Position numbers and translations under genes: made by a program. Shown one piece after another: positions 25,403 through 35,703 of a DNA stretch of 64,000 nt. The number at the start of each line of letters is the position of its first letter. Position 1 is the stretch's first letter. The stretch lies in assembly GCA_017938315.1 (NCBI GenBank), contig JAGBBV010000020.1, forward strand, positions 62,001-126,000. The letters are read 5' to 3'. This stretch comes from Lachnospiraceae bacterium (GTDB lineage Bacteria; Bacillota; Clostridia; Lachnospirales; Lachnospiraceae). The notes below the pieces were generated by a model, which saw only the letters and a list, made by a program, of their open reading frames with translations, was not told the DNA's origin and made no database searches.

Positions 25403-27895
25403 ATGAAACTTTATGATTTTCAAAAATTGACGGAAGATAACTTAATTTTTTTAGATGGTGCAACAGGTTCCAACTTAATTAAGCGCGGAATGCCTGCCGG
25501 TGTCTGTCCCGAAAAATGGATTTTAGAAAATAAAGATATCTTTGTAGAACTGCAAAAAGAGTATGTGGAGGCAGGAAGTAATATTATATATGCCCCCACC
25601 TTTACTGCTAACCGCATTAAATTAAAGGAATATGATCTTCATAAAGAACTTATAGAAATTAATACAGAGCTTGTTAAATTGTCCAAGATAGCGGCAGGTA
25701 AGTCAGCATATGTAGCCGCTGACATCACAATGACAGGTGAACAGCTTGCCCCTATGGGGAAAATGGATTTTGAAGAACTGATTTCTGTTTACAAAGAACA
25801 GATAGATGCTACATGCAAAGCCGGTGCAGATTTGATTATTGTAGAAACCATGATGAGTTTACAAGAAAGTAGAGCAGCACTGATTGCGGCAAAGGAAGTG
25901 TGTGATTTACCTGTAATGGTAACACTTACCTTTGAAAAAGACGGAAAAACTCTTTATGGTACAGATGCAGTAACTGCAGCAGTAACATTAGAAAAACTGG
26001 GAGCAGCTGCGGTTGGTGCCAATTGTTCTACCGGTCCGGATAAAATGGTAAATATAATTCGCAGCATTGCAGAGGCTGTTTCCATTCCGGTCATTGCAAA
26101 GCCCAATGCCGGACTTCCCTCGTTAAGCGAAGCAGGTGAAACTATTTATGATATGGACGAAACTACATTCGCAAAAGAAATGTTATGCATTGCAGAGGCC
26201 GGTGCAACAATATTAGGTGGCTGTTGCGGTACCGCACCGTCATATATTAAAGCGTTAACGGATATTTTCAATGGAAAAGAGAAAACATTTGTCAAAAAAA
26301 GAATGACGCAAATTGAAAAAGTTATCCATTCAGGTTATCGTTATCTTTGCAGTGAAAGAAAGACTGTCCGCTTTGGATTAAATGATCCTTTTATGATTGT
26401 AGGAGAGCGGATTAATCCTACAGGAAAAAAGAAATTACAGGAACAGCTCCGCCTGGGTAATTTGGAAATGATAATGGATTTTGCACAAGAACAAGAAGAA
26501 TGTGGGGCAAGCCTTCTTGATATCAATGTGGGAATGAGCGGTATTGATGAAAAAGAAATGATGCTTAAAGTGCTTGAAGAAGTTACATTGACATCATCCT
26601 TGCCATTAGTCCTTGATTCCAGTCATATTGATGTAATGGAGGCTGCATTACGGAGATATCCGGGCCGTGCTCTAATCAATTCTGTTTCTGCGGAGAAGGA
26701 AAAAATTGAAAAGATGCTTCCTCTTGCAAAAAAATATGGAGCAATGGTCATTTTACTTCCTTTATCTGATAAAGGATTGCCTGAAAATATAGAAGAAAAA
26801 ATTGATATTATAAACTATTTGTCTGAAAAAGCATTTTCGATAGGCCTTTCAAAAGAAGATTTGATAGTAGATGGCCTTGTTGCCACTGTAGGAGCTAATC
26901 CTGAAGCTGCAAAAGAAGTTCTTGCAGCAATTGCATACTGTAAAGAAAATGATTATGCCACAATATGCGGTCTGTCAAATATTTCATTTGGTTTACCGGA
27001 AAGAAGTTTTGTAAATACCGCTTTTTTAACTATGGCGATACAGACAGGACTGACTATGGCGATTGCAAATCCTTCACAGGATATGCTGGTCAATACGGCT
27101 TTTGCTGCTGATTTGCTCTTGAATAAAGAAGACGCGGATATCCGATATATTGAGCACATCCAAAACTATCAGGAACGCAAACCGTCAGTTACTTTGGCAA
27201 CTGCCGGCCTGGAAAAAAAGGATATAAAAAAAGAAGTATACCAAGATACACATCACAACAGTAAAAAACAAATATATATTGATGTTCTAAAAGGAAATAG
27301 AAAGCAAATAACAGAGCACACCAAGGCAGAACTTGATAGGGGAACAGATGCTTCTGAAATTTTAAATGAAATGTTAATGCCGGCCATTGATGAAGTGGGC
27401 AAGTTGTTTGACAGTGGAAAATATTTTTTACCCCAATTAATTGCAAGTGCCGAGAGTATGAAGCTATCCATTGAATATTTAGAGCCATATCTTGCCACTG
27501 GAAAAGAGCAGGACGAGATGCCTACAGTAGTTATTGCAACTGTAGAAGGTGATATTCATGATATTGGTAAAAATCTGGTTGCTATGATGATGAAAAACTA
27601 TGGTTTTAAAGTTATTGACCTTGGAAAAGATGTTTCCAGAGATGTTATTGTACAGACTGCAAAAGAAAATAACGCGTCCATCATCGCATTATCTGCATTA
27701 ATGACCACGACCATGCAGGAAATGAAACATGTGATTGAACATGCAAGAAAAGCAGGTGTGACATCCAAAGTAATGATAGGCGGTGCTGTTATTACAAATG
27801 ATTATGCGGAAGAAATCGGTGCAGATGGTTATTCAAGAGATGCAGCGGACGCTGTTAAAGTTGCCATGAAATTAGCAGGAATCACAGAAGAATAA
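25403..27895 (+). CDS. metH: Cobalamin-dependent methionine synthase without reactivation domain
   Basis: Transfers a methyl group from methyltetrahydrofolate to homocysteine through cobalamin. The 830-aa order is: homocysteine S-methyltransferase domain with zinc ligands Cys208, Cys274 and Cys275 (GANCSTGP, GGCCGT), pterin-binding domain (GERINPTGKKKL, about 330-600), cobalamin cap helices, and a B12-binding Rossmann domain with His719 in EGDIHDIGKN. The C-terminal S-adenosylmethionine reactivation domain of about 330 residues present in E. coli MetH is missing, as in several Clostridia. A separate reactivator may exist elsewhere. No cobalamin or SAM riboswitch is visible in the 166 bases upstream. 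Confidence 0.94.
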   Translation: MKLYDFQKLTEDNLIFLDGATGSNLIKRGMPAGVCPEKWILENKDIFVELQKEYVEAGSNIIYAPTFTANRIKLKEYDLHKELIEINTELVKLSKIAAGKSAYVAADITMTGEQLAPMGKMDFEELISVYKEQIDATCKAGADLIIVETMMSLQESRAALIAAKEVCDLPVMVTLTFEKDGKTLYGTDAVTAAVTLEKLGAAAVGANCSTGPDKMVNIIRSIAEAVSIPVIAKPNAGLPSLSEAGETIYDMDETTFAKEMLCIAEAGATILGGCCGTAPSYIKALTDIFNGKEKTFVKKRMTQIEKVIHSGYRYLCSERKTVRFGLNDPFMIVGERINPTGKKKLQEQLRLGNLEMIMDFAQEQEECGASLLDINVGMSGIDEKEMMLKVLEEVTLTSSLPLVLDSSHIDVMEAALRRYPGRALINSVSAEKEKIEKMLPLAKKYGAMVILLPLSDKGLPENIEEKIDIINYLSEKAFSIGLSKEDLIVDGLVATVGANPEAAKEVLAAIAYCKENDYATICGLSNISFGLPERSFVNTAFLTMAIQTGLTMAIANPSQDMLVNTAFAADLLLNKEDADIRYIEHIQNYQERKPSVTLATAGLEKKDIKKEVYQDTHHNSKKQIYIDVLKGNRKQITEHTKAELDRGTDASEILNEMLMPAIDEVGKLFDSGKYFLPQLIASAESMKLSIEYLEPYLATGKEQDEMPTVVIATVEGDIHDIGKNLVAMMMKNYGFKVIDLGKDVSRDVIVQTAKENNASIIALSALMTTTMQEMKHVIEHARKAGVTSKVMIGGAVITNDYAEEIGADGYSRDAADAVKVAMKLAGITEE

Positions 27896-27918
27896 ATAAA
27901 TACGAAAGGCGGTACAGG

Positions 27919-28332
27919 ATGGAAGAAAAAAATGAATTATTAGAAAAAATTGTTAAAAATTCGGCAAAACAGCTTGCTTATACACGAGTCAGCACATTAT
28001 CTATGCTTGTTTTAACAAGTTCTATTATTATTTGTCTTGTACTGCTTGTTCCGAAGGTCATTGTGACGATAGACGGAATAAACGATACCATAACGGATAT
28101 CTCTGAAACAATTACACTTGCAGATACAACACTGGAAAGTGTTACCGAAATGAGCACATCCATTTCCACCATGGGAACCAATATGGATACATTTATCACT
28201 GATAATTCTGAAACAGTAACAGCAGTTATGACTAAATTAGAAGAAATTGATTTTGAAGGTCTTAATGATGCAATTGAAGACTTGGGTGATGTTGTTGAAC
28301 CCTTGGCAAACTTTTTCGGTATATTTAATTAA
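27919..28332 (+). CDS. Unknown single-pass membrane protein with Thr-rich helical ectodomain
   Basis: I do not recognise this 137-aa protein. One membrane segment (about 33-55, TLSMLVLTSSIIICLVLLV) is followed by a Thr/Ser/Asp-rich amphipathic region with repeating DGINDTITDISETITLAD-like units, suggestive of a coiled coil outside the cell. No cysteine pair or enzyme motif. SD AAAGGCGG lies upstream. It lies between metH (23 bases) and ilvB copy 2 (24 bases), so it is probably in one transcript. A scaffold role is a guess. Confidence 0.75.
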   Translation: MEEKNELLEKIVKNSAKQLAYTRVSTLSMLVLTSSIIICLVLLVPKVIVTIDGINDTITDISETITLADTTLESVTEMSTSISTMGTNMDTFITDNSETVTAVMTKLEEIDFEGLNDAIEDLGDVVEPLANFFGIFN

Positions 28333-28356
28333 ATTAGTAGAAAGGTAGGATAAAAA

Positions 28357-29970
28357 ATGTTAGGTGCAGATGCAATTGTTAAATGTCTGGAAGAAGAAGG
28401 AGTTGAGTATGTATTCGGTTATCCGGGTGTGGCAATTTGTCCTTTTTATAATAGTATTTTAGAATCATCCATTAAAACAATTTTAATAAGAACAGAGCAG
28501 AATGCTGCCCATGCAGCAAGTGGACTTGCAAGAGTGTCGGGAAAAGTAGGAGTTTGTGCTGTTACATCAGGACCGGGAGCGACCAATGTCATTACCGGTA
28601 TTGCAACTGCCTTTGCAGACAGTATTCCCATGGTGTGTATTACGGGACAAGTTAATTCTGCACTTCTCGGAAGCGATGTGTTTCAAGAAGCAGATATTAC
28701 AGGTGCTGTAGAATCTTTTGTTAAATATAGTTATTTGGTAAAAAATGTTGCCGATATTCCAAGGATTTTTAAAGAAGCTTTTCATATTGCAAATACAGGT
28801 AGAAAAGGTCCGGTCCTTATAGATATTCCTATAGACATTCAAAATGCGGAAATCAAAAGATTTGTATATCCGGAAACTGTTTCCATGCGTACCTATAAAC
28901 CGACTGTACGCGGAAATATGGCACAGATAAAAAAAGTTGTTGCGGAACTTGAAAAAGCAAAAAAACCGATTATTTGTGCCGGCGGTGGTGTACTTTTATC
29001 TGATGCGGAAAAAGAACTTCGTGAGTTTTCTCAAAAATATAAAATTCCTGTTGTTTCAACCATGATGGGAATCAGTGCAATGCCAACCAAAGATCCTTTT
29101 TATTTTGGAATGGTTGGTAACAATGGTAAACCTTATGCAAATCGTGCCATGAATGAATCCGACCTGCTTATCATGGTAGGTGCAAGAGTTGCAGACCGTG
29201 CTGTGAGCCAACCGGATTTAATTACGGAAAATAAAGTTCTGGTACATATTGATGTTGATCCTGCCGAAATTGGAAAAAATGTTGGGCCAACCATACCTCT
29301 TGTAGGGGATGCAAAACATATTTTTGAAGACTTATCATCGCAGGAATTTACCTGCAATCATGATGAATGGTTAGATACACTTTCCGAATATCGCAAAAAT
29401 ATGGAGCCGAAGAGAAATCCCAATCCTGCTTACGTTGATCCTGCAGCTTTTATTACAATGCTTTCAGAAAAAATGCAAAATGACGGAGTTTATGTTGCAG
29501 ATGTGGGACAAAATCAAATTTGGTCTTGCGCATATCACATTGTAAAAGATGGACGTTTTTTAACCAGCGGTGGTATGGGAACAATGGGATATTCCATACC
29601 GGCAGCCATGGGTGCCAAGATTTCAGATAAATCCAAACAGGTAATAGCAGTTTGTGGTGACGGTTCATTCCAGATGTCAATGATGGAACTGGCAACCATG
29701 AATCAGCATGATATTCCGGTAAAAATTGTCGTTCTTAAAAACAACTATTTGGGAATGGTACGACAGTATCAGCATTTTACTTATAAGGATAATTATTCTG
29801 TTGTTGACTTGTCAGGCAGTCCCGACCTCGAAAAGCTGGCAGCGGCATATGATATGGGATTTATCCGACTAAAAGACATGAAGAATGCAGAAGATGCAAT
29901 CAATAAATTTTTAGAAAAAGATGAATCGATGATTATGGAATGTCTGATTGATCCAATGGATTTAGTATAA
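28357..29970 (+). CDS. ilvB: Acetolactate synthase large subunit (copy 2)
   Basis: Second ThDP-dependent acetolactate synthase, 537 aa. Catalytic Glu47 lies in RTEQNAAHAASG, the ThDP site is GDGSFQMSMMEL...NNYLGMVRQYQ, and the FAD-type middle domain is present. It lacks the short N- and C-terminal extensions of copy 1. It is followed by two small regulatory subunits, ilvC, leuC and leuD, so it is the better candidate for the regulated biosynthetic enzyme. AGGTAGGA at 28342-28349 is the likely binding site. Similarity to pyruvate oxidase-like enzymes is possible, but context favours acetolactate synthase. Confidence 0.95.
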   Translation: MLGADAIVKCLEEEGVEYVFGYPGVAICPFYNSILESSIKTILIRTEQNAAHAASGLARVSGKVGVCAVTSGPGATNVITGIATAFADSIPMVCITGQVNSALLGSDVFQEADITGAVESFVKYSYLVKNVADIPRIFKEAFHIANTGRKGPVLIDIPIDIQNAEIKRFVYPETVSMRTYKPTVRGNMAQIKKVVAELEKAKKPIICAGGGVLLSDAEKELREFSQKYKIPVVSTMMGISAMPTKDPFYFGMVGNNGKPYANRAMNESDLLIMVGARVADRAVSQPDLITENKVLVHIDVDPAEIGKNVGPTIPLVGDAKHIFEDLSSQEFTCNHDEWLDTLSEYRKNMEPKRNPNPAYVDPAAFITMLSEKMQNDGVYVADVGQNQIWSCAYHIVKDGRFLTSGGMGTMGYSIPAAMGAKISDKSKQVIAVCGDGSFQMSMMELATMNQHDIPVKIVVLKNNYLGMVRQYQHFTYKDNYSVVDLSGSPDLEKLAAAYDMGFIRLKDMKNAEDAINKFLEKDESMIMECLIDPMDLV

Positions 29971-29989
29971 TAGAAGGGAGTATAAAAGT

Positions 29990-30475
29990 ATGAAAAAAAT
30001 ATATTCCGTATTAGTTGAAAACCGTTCCGGCGTGTTATTTAAAGTAGCCGGGCTGTTTTCCAGAAGATGCTTTAATATTGATTCACTGGCTGTTGGTGAG
30101 ACAGATGATCAGGATGTTTCCTGCATGACTATTGTTAGTAGCGGTGATCAAAAAACGTTTGAACAAATTGAAAAACAACTAAACAAAAAGCTGGATGTTA
30201 TTAAAGTAAAAACGTTCAGCGAAGCTAATAGCATCAGCAGAGAATTAATGCTTATTAAGGTAAAATACAATAAATCTAACCGCCGTGATATTATGGAAAT
30301 TTGTGATATCATGAAAGCTGAAATTGTTGATATGTCTAAAAATATGATGCTGATTCAAATGTGTGATTTGCCGGAGCGTACACAGCTTTTAATAGACATG
30401 TTTGCATCCGTAAGTATTGTTGAAGTTGCCAGAACCGGAACCTTGGCGCTTCAAAAATGTAAAGAAACAGAATAA
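29990..30475 (+). CDS. ilvN: Acetolactate synthase small subunit (copy A)
   Basis: 161-aa regulatory subunit with an N-terminal ACT domain (YSVLVENRSGVLFKVAGLFSRR) and a C-terminal small-subunit domain. It raises activity of the large subunit and carries valine feedback control in this family. The Asn/Gly pair of the valine loop is kept (ENRSG), but the later FSRRGYNI is FSRRCFNI here, a change next to the effector site. AGAAGGGAG lies at 29971-29979. It is 99 bases before a second, different small subunit. Confidence 0.9.
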   Translation: MKKIYSVLVENRSGVLFKVAGLFSRRCFNIDSLAVGETDDQDVSCMTIVSSGDQKTFEQIEKQLNKKLDVIKVKTFSEANSISRELMLIKVKYNKSNRRDIMEICDIMKAEIVDMSKNMMLIQMCDLPERTQLLIDMFASVSIVEVARTGTLALQKCKETE

Positions 30476-30516
30476 AATGACAAAAAACATCAATAAAATT
30501 GGATAAAATGATGCAA

Positions 30517-30545
30517 TTGACTTTTACACATTAAGTTGATAAAAT
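30517..30545 (+). promoter_or_regulatory. Internal promoter before the second small subunit
   Basis: TTGACT at 30517-30522, a 17-base spacer and TAAAAT at 30540-30545, 29 bases before the GTG start. An imperfect dyad (ACATTAAG at 30528-30535, CTTAAATGT at 30550-30558) brackets the -10. Confidence 0.7.
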
Positions 30546-30574
30546 AATGCTTAAATGTTAAGGAGGATTATTTC

Positions 30575-31072
30575 GTGCGTAAAAAAGTATTTCAGCTTTT
30601 AGTAGATAATACATCCGGTGTACTCAGCCGTATTTCAGGTCTTTTTTCAAGGCGTGGTTATAATATCGAAAGTATTACAGCCGGTGTGACTGCAGATCCC
30701 CGTTATACCAGAATAACGATTGTGGCATCCGGTGACGATGAAATTCTCGATCAGATAGAAAAGCAAGTTGCGAAGCTTGTAGATGTCCGCGATATTAAAG
30801 AACTCGAACCGGATAATAGCGTATATAGAGAACTTGCACTTGTAAAGGTTCGGACAAACAGTGAACAAAGACAGGGAGTTATTTCTGTTGCTGATATTTT
30901 CAGAGCAAAGATTATTGATGTTGCTTCTGACAGTTTGATTGTAGAACTTACTGGTAATCAGGCAAAAATAGATGCTTTCCTTAATTTGCTTGAAGGATAC
31001 GAAATACTAGAGCTTGCAAGAACCGGCATTGCCGGTCTTGGTAGAGGAACGGAGAACGTTACCTACTTATAA
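30575..31072 (+). CDS. ilvH: Acetolactate synthase small subunit (copy B)
   Basis: 165-aa regulatory subunit with ACT domain (FQLLVDNTSGVLSRISGLFSRRGYNIESITAG), matching classic IlvH/IlvN more closely than copy A at the valine-binding loop. The C-terminal domain ends in ELARTGIAGLGRG. Start GTG with AAGGAGG at 30560-30566. It has its own promoter and lies 45 bases before ilvC, so copy B-ilvC-leuCD may be expressed independently of ilvB-copy A. Regulatory difference between the copies is inference. Confidence 0.93.
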   Translation: MRKKVFQLLVDNTSGVLSRISGLFSRRGYNIESITAGVTADPRYTRITIVASGDDEILDQIEKQVAKLVDVRDIKELEPDNSVYRELALVKVRTNSEQRQGVISVADIFRAKIIDVASDSLIVELTGNQAKIDAFLNLLEGYEILELARTGIAGLGRGTENVTYL

Positions 31073-32137
<1,065 letters not shown>

Positions 32138-32150
32138 TAATGGCTAGTCT

Positions 32151-32183
32151 AAAGTCCCTGCTGTAAGTGGCAGGGGCTTTATT
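32151..32183 (+). terminator. Hairpin between ilvC and leuC, weak terminator
   Basis: AAAGTCCCTGC at 32151-32161 pairs with GCAGGGGCTTT at 32170-32180 (one G-U) around an 8-base loop. Only TTTATT follows, so termination is probably partial. It could lower leuCD relative to ilvC. Confidence 0.6.
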
Positions 32184-32208
32184 ACATTAAAAACAGGAGG
32201 TTTCGGTC

Positions 32209-33474
32209 ATGGGAATGACAATGACTCAGAAAATATTAGCTGCACATGCAGGGCTTGACAGTGTGGAAGCAGGTCAATTAATAGAGGCAGATTTGGATTT
32301 GGTATTAGGAAATGATATCACAAGTCCTGTTGCTATCAAAGAAATGGAAAAAATGAACGTCGATGGTGTTTTTCATAAAGATAAAATTGCGCTGGTTCCC
32401 GATCATTTTGTGCCAAACAAGGATATTAAGTCTGCGGAACATTGTAAGTGTGTAAGAGAATTTGCATATAGAAATGAAATCACCAATTATTTTGAAGTCG
32501 GTGAAATGGGCATTGAACATGCACTCTTGCCGGAAAAAGGACTTACTGTTGCCGGTGATGTAATTATCGGTGCCGATTCACATACATGTACGTATGGAGC
32601 ATTAGGAGCATTTTCAACAGGTGTGGGAAGTACTGATATGGCTGCCGGTATGGCCACCGGAAAAGCATGGTTCAAAGTTCCTTCCGCAATCAAATTTAAT
32701 TTAATCGGAAAGCCTTCCAAATGGGTAAGTGGTAAAGATGTTATTTTACACATTATTGGTATGATAGGTGTGGATGGCGCTCTATATAAATCTATGGAAT
32801 TTGTAGGCGAGGGGATTAAAAATCTTACAATGGACGATCGCTTTACAATTGCAAATATGGCAATTGAAGCGGGCGGCAAAAACGGTATTTTCCCTGTGGA
32901 TGATCTTGCAATTGCATATATGAAAGAGCATTCCAAACGAAACTTTACGGTATATGAAGCGGATGAAGATGCTGTTTATGACGAGGAATATACCATTGAT
33001 TTAAGCACACTCCGTCCTACAATTGCATTCCCTCATTTGCCGGAAAACACAAAAACAATTGATGAAATTAAAGAAGAAATCAAAATCGACCAGGTAGTAA
33101 TCGGTTCCTGTACAAACGGACGAATTGATGATATGCGTATTGCAGCAGAGGTGTTAAAAGGACGTCATGTTGCAAAAGGGATGCGTTGTATCATTATTCC
33201 GGCTACACAGGCAATCTATATGCAGGCAATGGAAGAAGGGCTGCTTAAAATCTTTATTGAAGCCGGTGCAGTAGTCAGCACACCTACATGTGGTCCTTGC
33301 CTCGGAGGCTATATGGGAATTTTAGCAGAAGGTGAAAGATGTGTTTCTACGACCAACCGTAACTTTGTAGGACGTATGGGACATGTGAAATCCGAGATAT
33401 ATCTGGCTAGTCCGGCAGTTGCAGCAGCAAGTGCAATTACAGGAATGATTTCCTGTCCCTGCCAGTTATCATAA
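32209..33474 (+). CDS. leuC: 3-isopropylmalate dehydratase large subunit
   Basis: [4Fe-4S] aconitase-family subunit that isomerises 2- to 3-isopropylmalate in leucine synthesis. The 421-aa form is the shorter bacterial/archaeal LeuC type. Cluster cysteines appear in GSCTNGR and in [10 protein letters not shown] near the C-terminus. [25 protein letters not shown] is the substrate loop. The ATG has AGGAGG at 32195-32200. leuD follows after 18 bases. leuA and leuB are not in the window. Confidence 0.96.
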   Translation: MGMTMTQKILAAHAGLDSVEAGQLIEADLDLVLGNDITSPVAIKEMEKMNVDGVFHKDKIALVPDHFVPNKDIKSAEHCKCVREFAYRNEITNYFEVGEMGIEHALLPEKGLTVAGDVIIGADSHTCTYGALGAFSTGVGSTDMAAGMATGKAWFKVPSAIKFNLIGKPSKWVSGKDVILHIIGMIGVDGALYKSMEFVGEGIKNLTMDDRFTIANMAIEAGGKNGIFPVDDLAIAYMKEHSKRNFTVYEADEDAVYDEEYTIDLSTLRPTIAFPHLPENTKTIDEIKEEIKIDQVVIGSCTNGRIDDMRIAAEVLKGRHVAKGMRCIIIPATQAIYMQAMEEGLLKIFIEAGAVVSTPTCGPCLGGYMGILAEGERCVSTTNRNFVGRMGHVKSEIYLASPAVAAASAITGMISCPCQLS

Positions 33475-33492
33475 CAGAAAGGAATTAAAGAT

Positions 33493-33981
33493 ATGAAAGC
33501 AGCTAAAGGTATTGTTTTTAAATATGGTGATAATGTAGATACAGACGTTATTATTCCCGCAAGATACTTAAATTCATCGGATCCGGCGGAACTTGCGACT
33601 CATTGCATGGAAGATATTGATAAAGATTTTGTAAAAAACGTAAAAAAGGGCGACATCATTGTTGCTGACAAAAATTTTGGTTGCGGTTCTTCTCGTGAAC
33701 ATGCTCCTATAGCGATTAAAGCAGCCGGTGTAAGCTGTGTAATTGCAGAAACTTTTGCAAGAATATTTTACAGAAATGCTATTAATATCGGACTTCCTAT
33801 CATTGAATGTCCGGATGCATCAAAAGGAATTGAAGCCGGTGATGAGGTGGAAGTTGATTTTGACTCCGGTATTATTAAAAATTTGACCAAAGGAACACAG
33901 TTTAAAGGTCAGGCATTTCCGGAATTTATGCAGAAAATTATTGCAGCGGAAGGGCTTGTGAATTATATTAATCAAAAATAA
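33493..33981 (+). CDS. leuD: 3-isopropylmalate dehydratase small subunit
   Basis: 162-aa swivel subunit that completes the isopropylmalate dehydratase with LeuC. Seen: [18 protein letters not shown] at the start, the active-site [11 protein letters not shown] loop, and [12 protein letters not shown]. Short length matches the archaeal/clostridial LeuD class. SD GAAAGGA lies at 33477-33483. The gene ends the leucine part of the cluster; the next gene starts after 23 bases. Confidence 0.96.
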   Translation: MKAAKGIVFKYGDNVDTDVIIPARYLNSSDPAELATHCMEDIDKDFVKNVKKGDIIVADKNFGCGSSREHAPIAIKAAGVSCVIAETFARIFYRNAINIGLPIIECPDASKGIEAGDEVEVDFDSGIIKNLTKGTQFKGQAFPEFMQKIIAAEGLVNYINQK

Positions 33982-34004
33982 CTAAAGTCGGGAGGAAATT
34001 TACA

Positions 34005-35207
34005 ATGGCAAAGAATAATGCGCCTGAAGTAAAAGAAGAACAAAAAGTTCTGACAAAATATGATCGCAAAATGGCAGCAAGAAAAGAAAAAGAAATCATG
34101 GACAAAAAATCAGAAAAAAAGTTTAAAGTCATATCCGGTATTTCTATTTTTGTTGTTGTTTTATTTATTGTTGCAGCAATTGCCACACCTATTTATCTGA
34201 AACAAAAAAATATGAAAGATATTTACGTGGTAGTAGGCGACAGGGAAGTAAGCGGATTGGAATACGACTATTACTATAATGCAGTCGTTAATTCTTTCTT
34301 AACCTCCTACGGTTCTTATCTGCCTTATCTGGGATTAGATACAAGTGTTGATTATTCAGAACAGGCTTTTTCAGAATCCATGACATGGGAAGATGAGTTT
34401 AACAGAATGGCAGTAGAACAAATGCGTCAGATTTTTGCATTATCTGCGGATGCAAAAAAGAACGGGTTTGAATATGATGTTGAACCTCAATTTCAAGAAC
34501 ACCAGGAACGAATGAAAGAAGCAGCATCAGCAAGTGAAGTATCTTTGTCAGAATATTACAAAACTTCATTTGGTGAAAATGCAACAGTATCCAACATGGA
34601 ACCGATCATTAAAGAAGGAATTATGGTTTCTGCCTATCAGGATTCTTTGATTCAGAAAAATTTGCCTTCTGATGAAGAAGTATCTGCTTATTATAATGAA
34701 AATATAAGCGACTATGATCATGTTGATTACAGAAGTTTTGTTTTTACAGCATCAGCAACAGCTACATCTTCAGCGGAAGAAGTCGAAAATGCAATGAACG
34801 AATTAAAAACAAGTGCCGACGCATTTGTATCTGAAAGAGCAGGCGGTGCTGATTTTGAAGAGCTTTGTATTAAGTATGCATCTGAAAATGCAAAGGCTAA
34901 TTATGAGAATGAAACCACTGAATATTCATTAAGCACACAGAAATATAAGTCAGATGTTCCTTCTGACATTGCAGAATGGCTATTTGATTCAGCCCGAAAA
35001 GAGGGTGATATCACTGTAATTAAAAGTGCAACCTATAATCAGTATTATGTTGTAGAATTTTCAAAGAGATATAAAGCAGAAGATGCTGATGAAAATATTT
35101 CAAATTATCTTTCTTCTGTAATTGTTTCTGAACAAATCGCTGCATTGACAGAAGAGTTTCCTATAAATGATATTCATGGTAATTTTAAATACTTAACAGC
35201 AGAATAA
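34005..35207 (+). CDS. Membrane-anchored PpiC/SurA-like foldase
   Basis: 400-aa protein. A lysine-rich cytoplasmic tail (about 1-43) is followed by one membrane helix (about 44-65, VISGISIFVVVLFIVAAIA) and a large outside part. Residues about 75-235 look like a SurA/PrsA N-terminal chaperone domain. About 235-375 resembles a parvulin-type PpiC domain, though the usual strong FA..YS motif is only partly seen (FEELCIKYAS). A prolyl isomerase or secretion foldase is likely; catalytic activity is uncertain. GGAGG lies at 33991-33995. It is unrelated in function to the leu genes, so the shared transcript may be incidental. Confidence 0.78.
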   Translation: MAKNNAPEVKEEQKVLTKYDRKMAARKEKEIMDKKSEKKFKVISGISIFVVVLFIVAAIATPIYLKQKNMKDIYVVVGDREVSGLEYDYYYNAVVNSFLTSYGSYLPYLGLDTSVDYSEQAFSESMTWEDEFNRMAVEQMRQIFALSADAKKNGFEYDVEPQFQEHQERMKEAASASEVSLSEYYKTSFGENATVSNMEPIIKEGIMVSAYQDSLIQKNLPSDEEVSAYYNENISDYDHVDYRSFVFTASATATSSAEEVENAMNELKTSADAFVSERAGGADFEELCIKYASENAKANYENETTEYSLSTQKYKSDVPSDIAEWLFDSARKEGDITVIKSATYNQYYVVEFSKRYKAEDADENISNYLSSVIVSEQIAALTEEFPINDIHGNFKYLTAE

Positions 35208-35213
35208 ATAAAG

Positions 35214-35260
35214 AATAAACGCCATATGTCTTAAAAAAGACAACATGGCGTTTATTTTAT
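35214..35260 (+). terminator. Terminator after the foldase gene
   Basis: AATAAACGCCAT at 35214-35225 pairs with ATGGCGTTTATT at 35245-35256, with an inner GTCTT/AAGAC stem, followed by TTTAT. A strong hairpin; the A-rich left side may let it work on both strands. Confidence 0.87.
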
Positions 35261-35262
35261 TC

Positions 35263-35291
35263 TTGAAACATATGTTCGATTGTGTTATTAT
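35263..35291 (+). promoter_or_regulatory. Promoter of the NusG-II/Gx unit
   Basis: TTGAAA at 35263-35268, a 17-base spacer and TATTAT at 35286-35291, immediately after the terminator and 32 bases before the ATG. Confidence 0.75.
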
Positions 35292-35323
35292 ATTATACAA
35301 ATATACAAAGGAAAACTTCTGAC

Positions 35324-35701
35324 ATGTTACAAAAAATAAAATATGATTTATTGATTATAATTTGTATTTGTTTTATTGCTATTTTATTTATATTATATCC
35401 GATATTATTTTCTCCAAAAGGAACTGCTTATGTAACGGTATATCAAAATGGTGCGGTTTATTGTAAATATCCATTGGCAGATGATAGAACCATTAGTGTA
35501 ACAGATGAAAGGGGATATTATAATTTATTATTAATTAATAATGCTACCGTAAAAATGTCTGATGCGGAATGTCCTGACAAGTTATGTATTAAGCAAGGTG
35601 CCATTTCAAAAAATGGTGAAAGTATTATTTGTCTTCCCCACAAGGTGGTTGTTCAGATTTCATCAGAGGAGGAAAGTGATTTAGACGCGATCACTAATTA
35701 A
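35324..35701 (+). CDS. NusG domain II-like exported protein
   Basis: 125-aa protein with one N-terminal membrane helix (about 8-29) and an outside domain of the NusG-II family. The conserved core is ECPDKLCIKQGAISKNGES followed by IICLPHKVVV, giving Cys83, Cys88, Cys103 and His106, a set that could bind metal or form a disulfide. Its role is unknown; relatives occur beside Gx transporters, as here. The ATG at 35324 has AAAGGA at 35307-35312; an upstream in-frame start overlaps the promoter. It is two bases from the next gene. Confidence 0.85.
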   Translation: MLQKIKYDLLIIICICFIAILFILYPILFSPKGTAYVTVYQNGAVYCKYPLADDRTISVTDERGYYNLLLINNATVKMSDAECPDKLCIKQGAISKNGESIICLPHKVVVQISSEEESDLDAITN

Positions 35702-35703
35702 TT

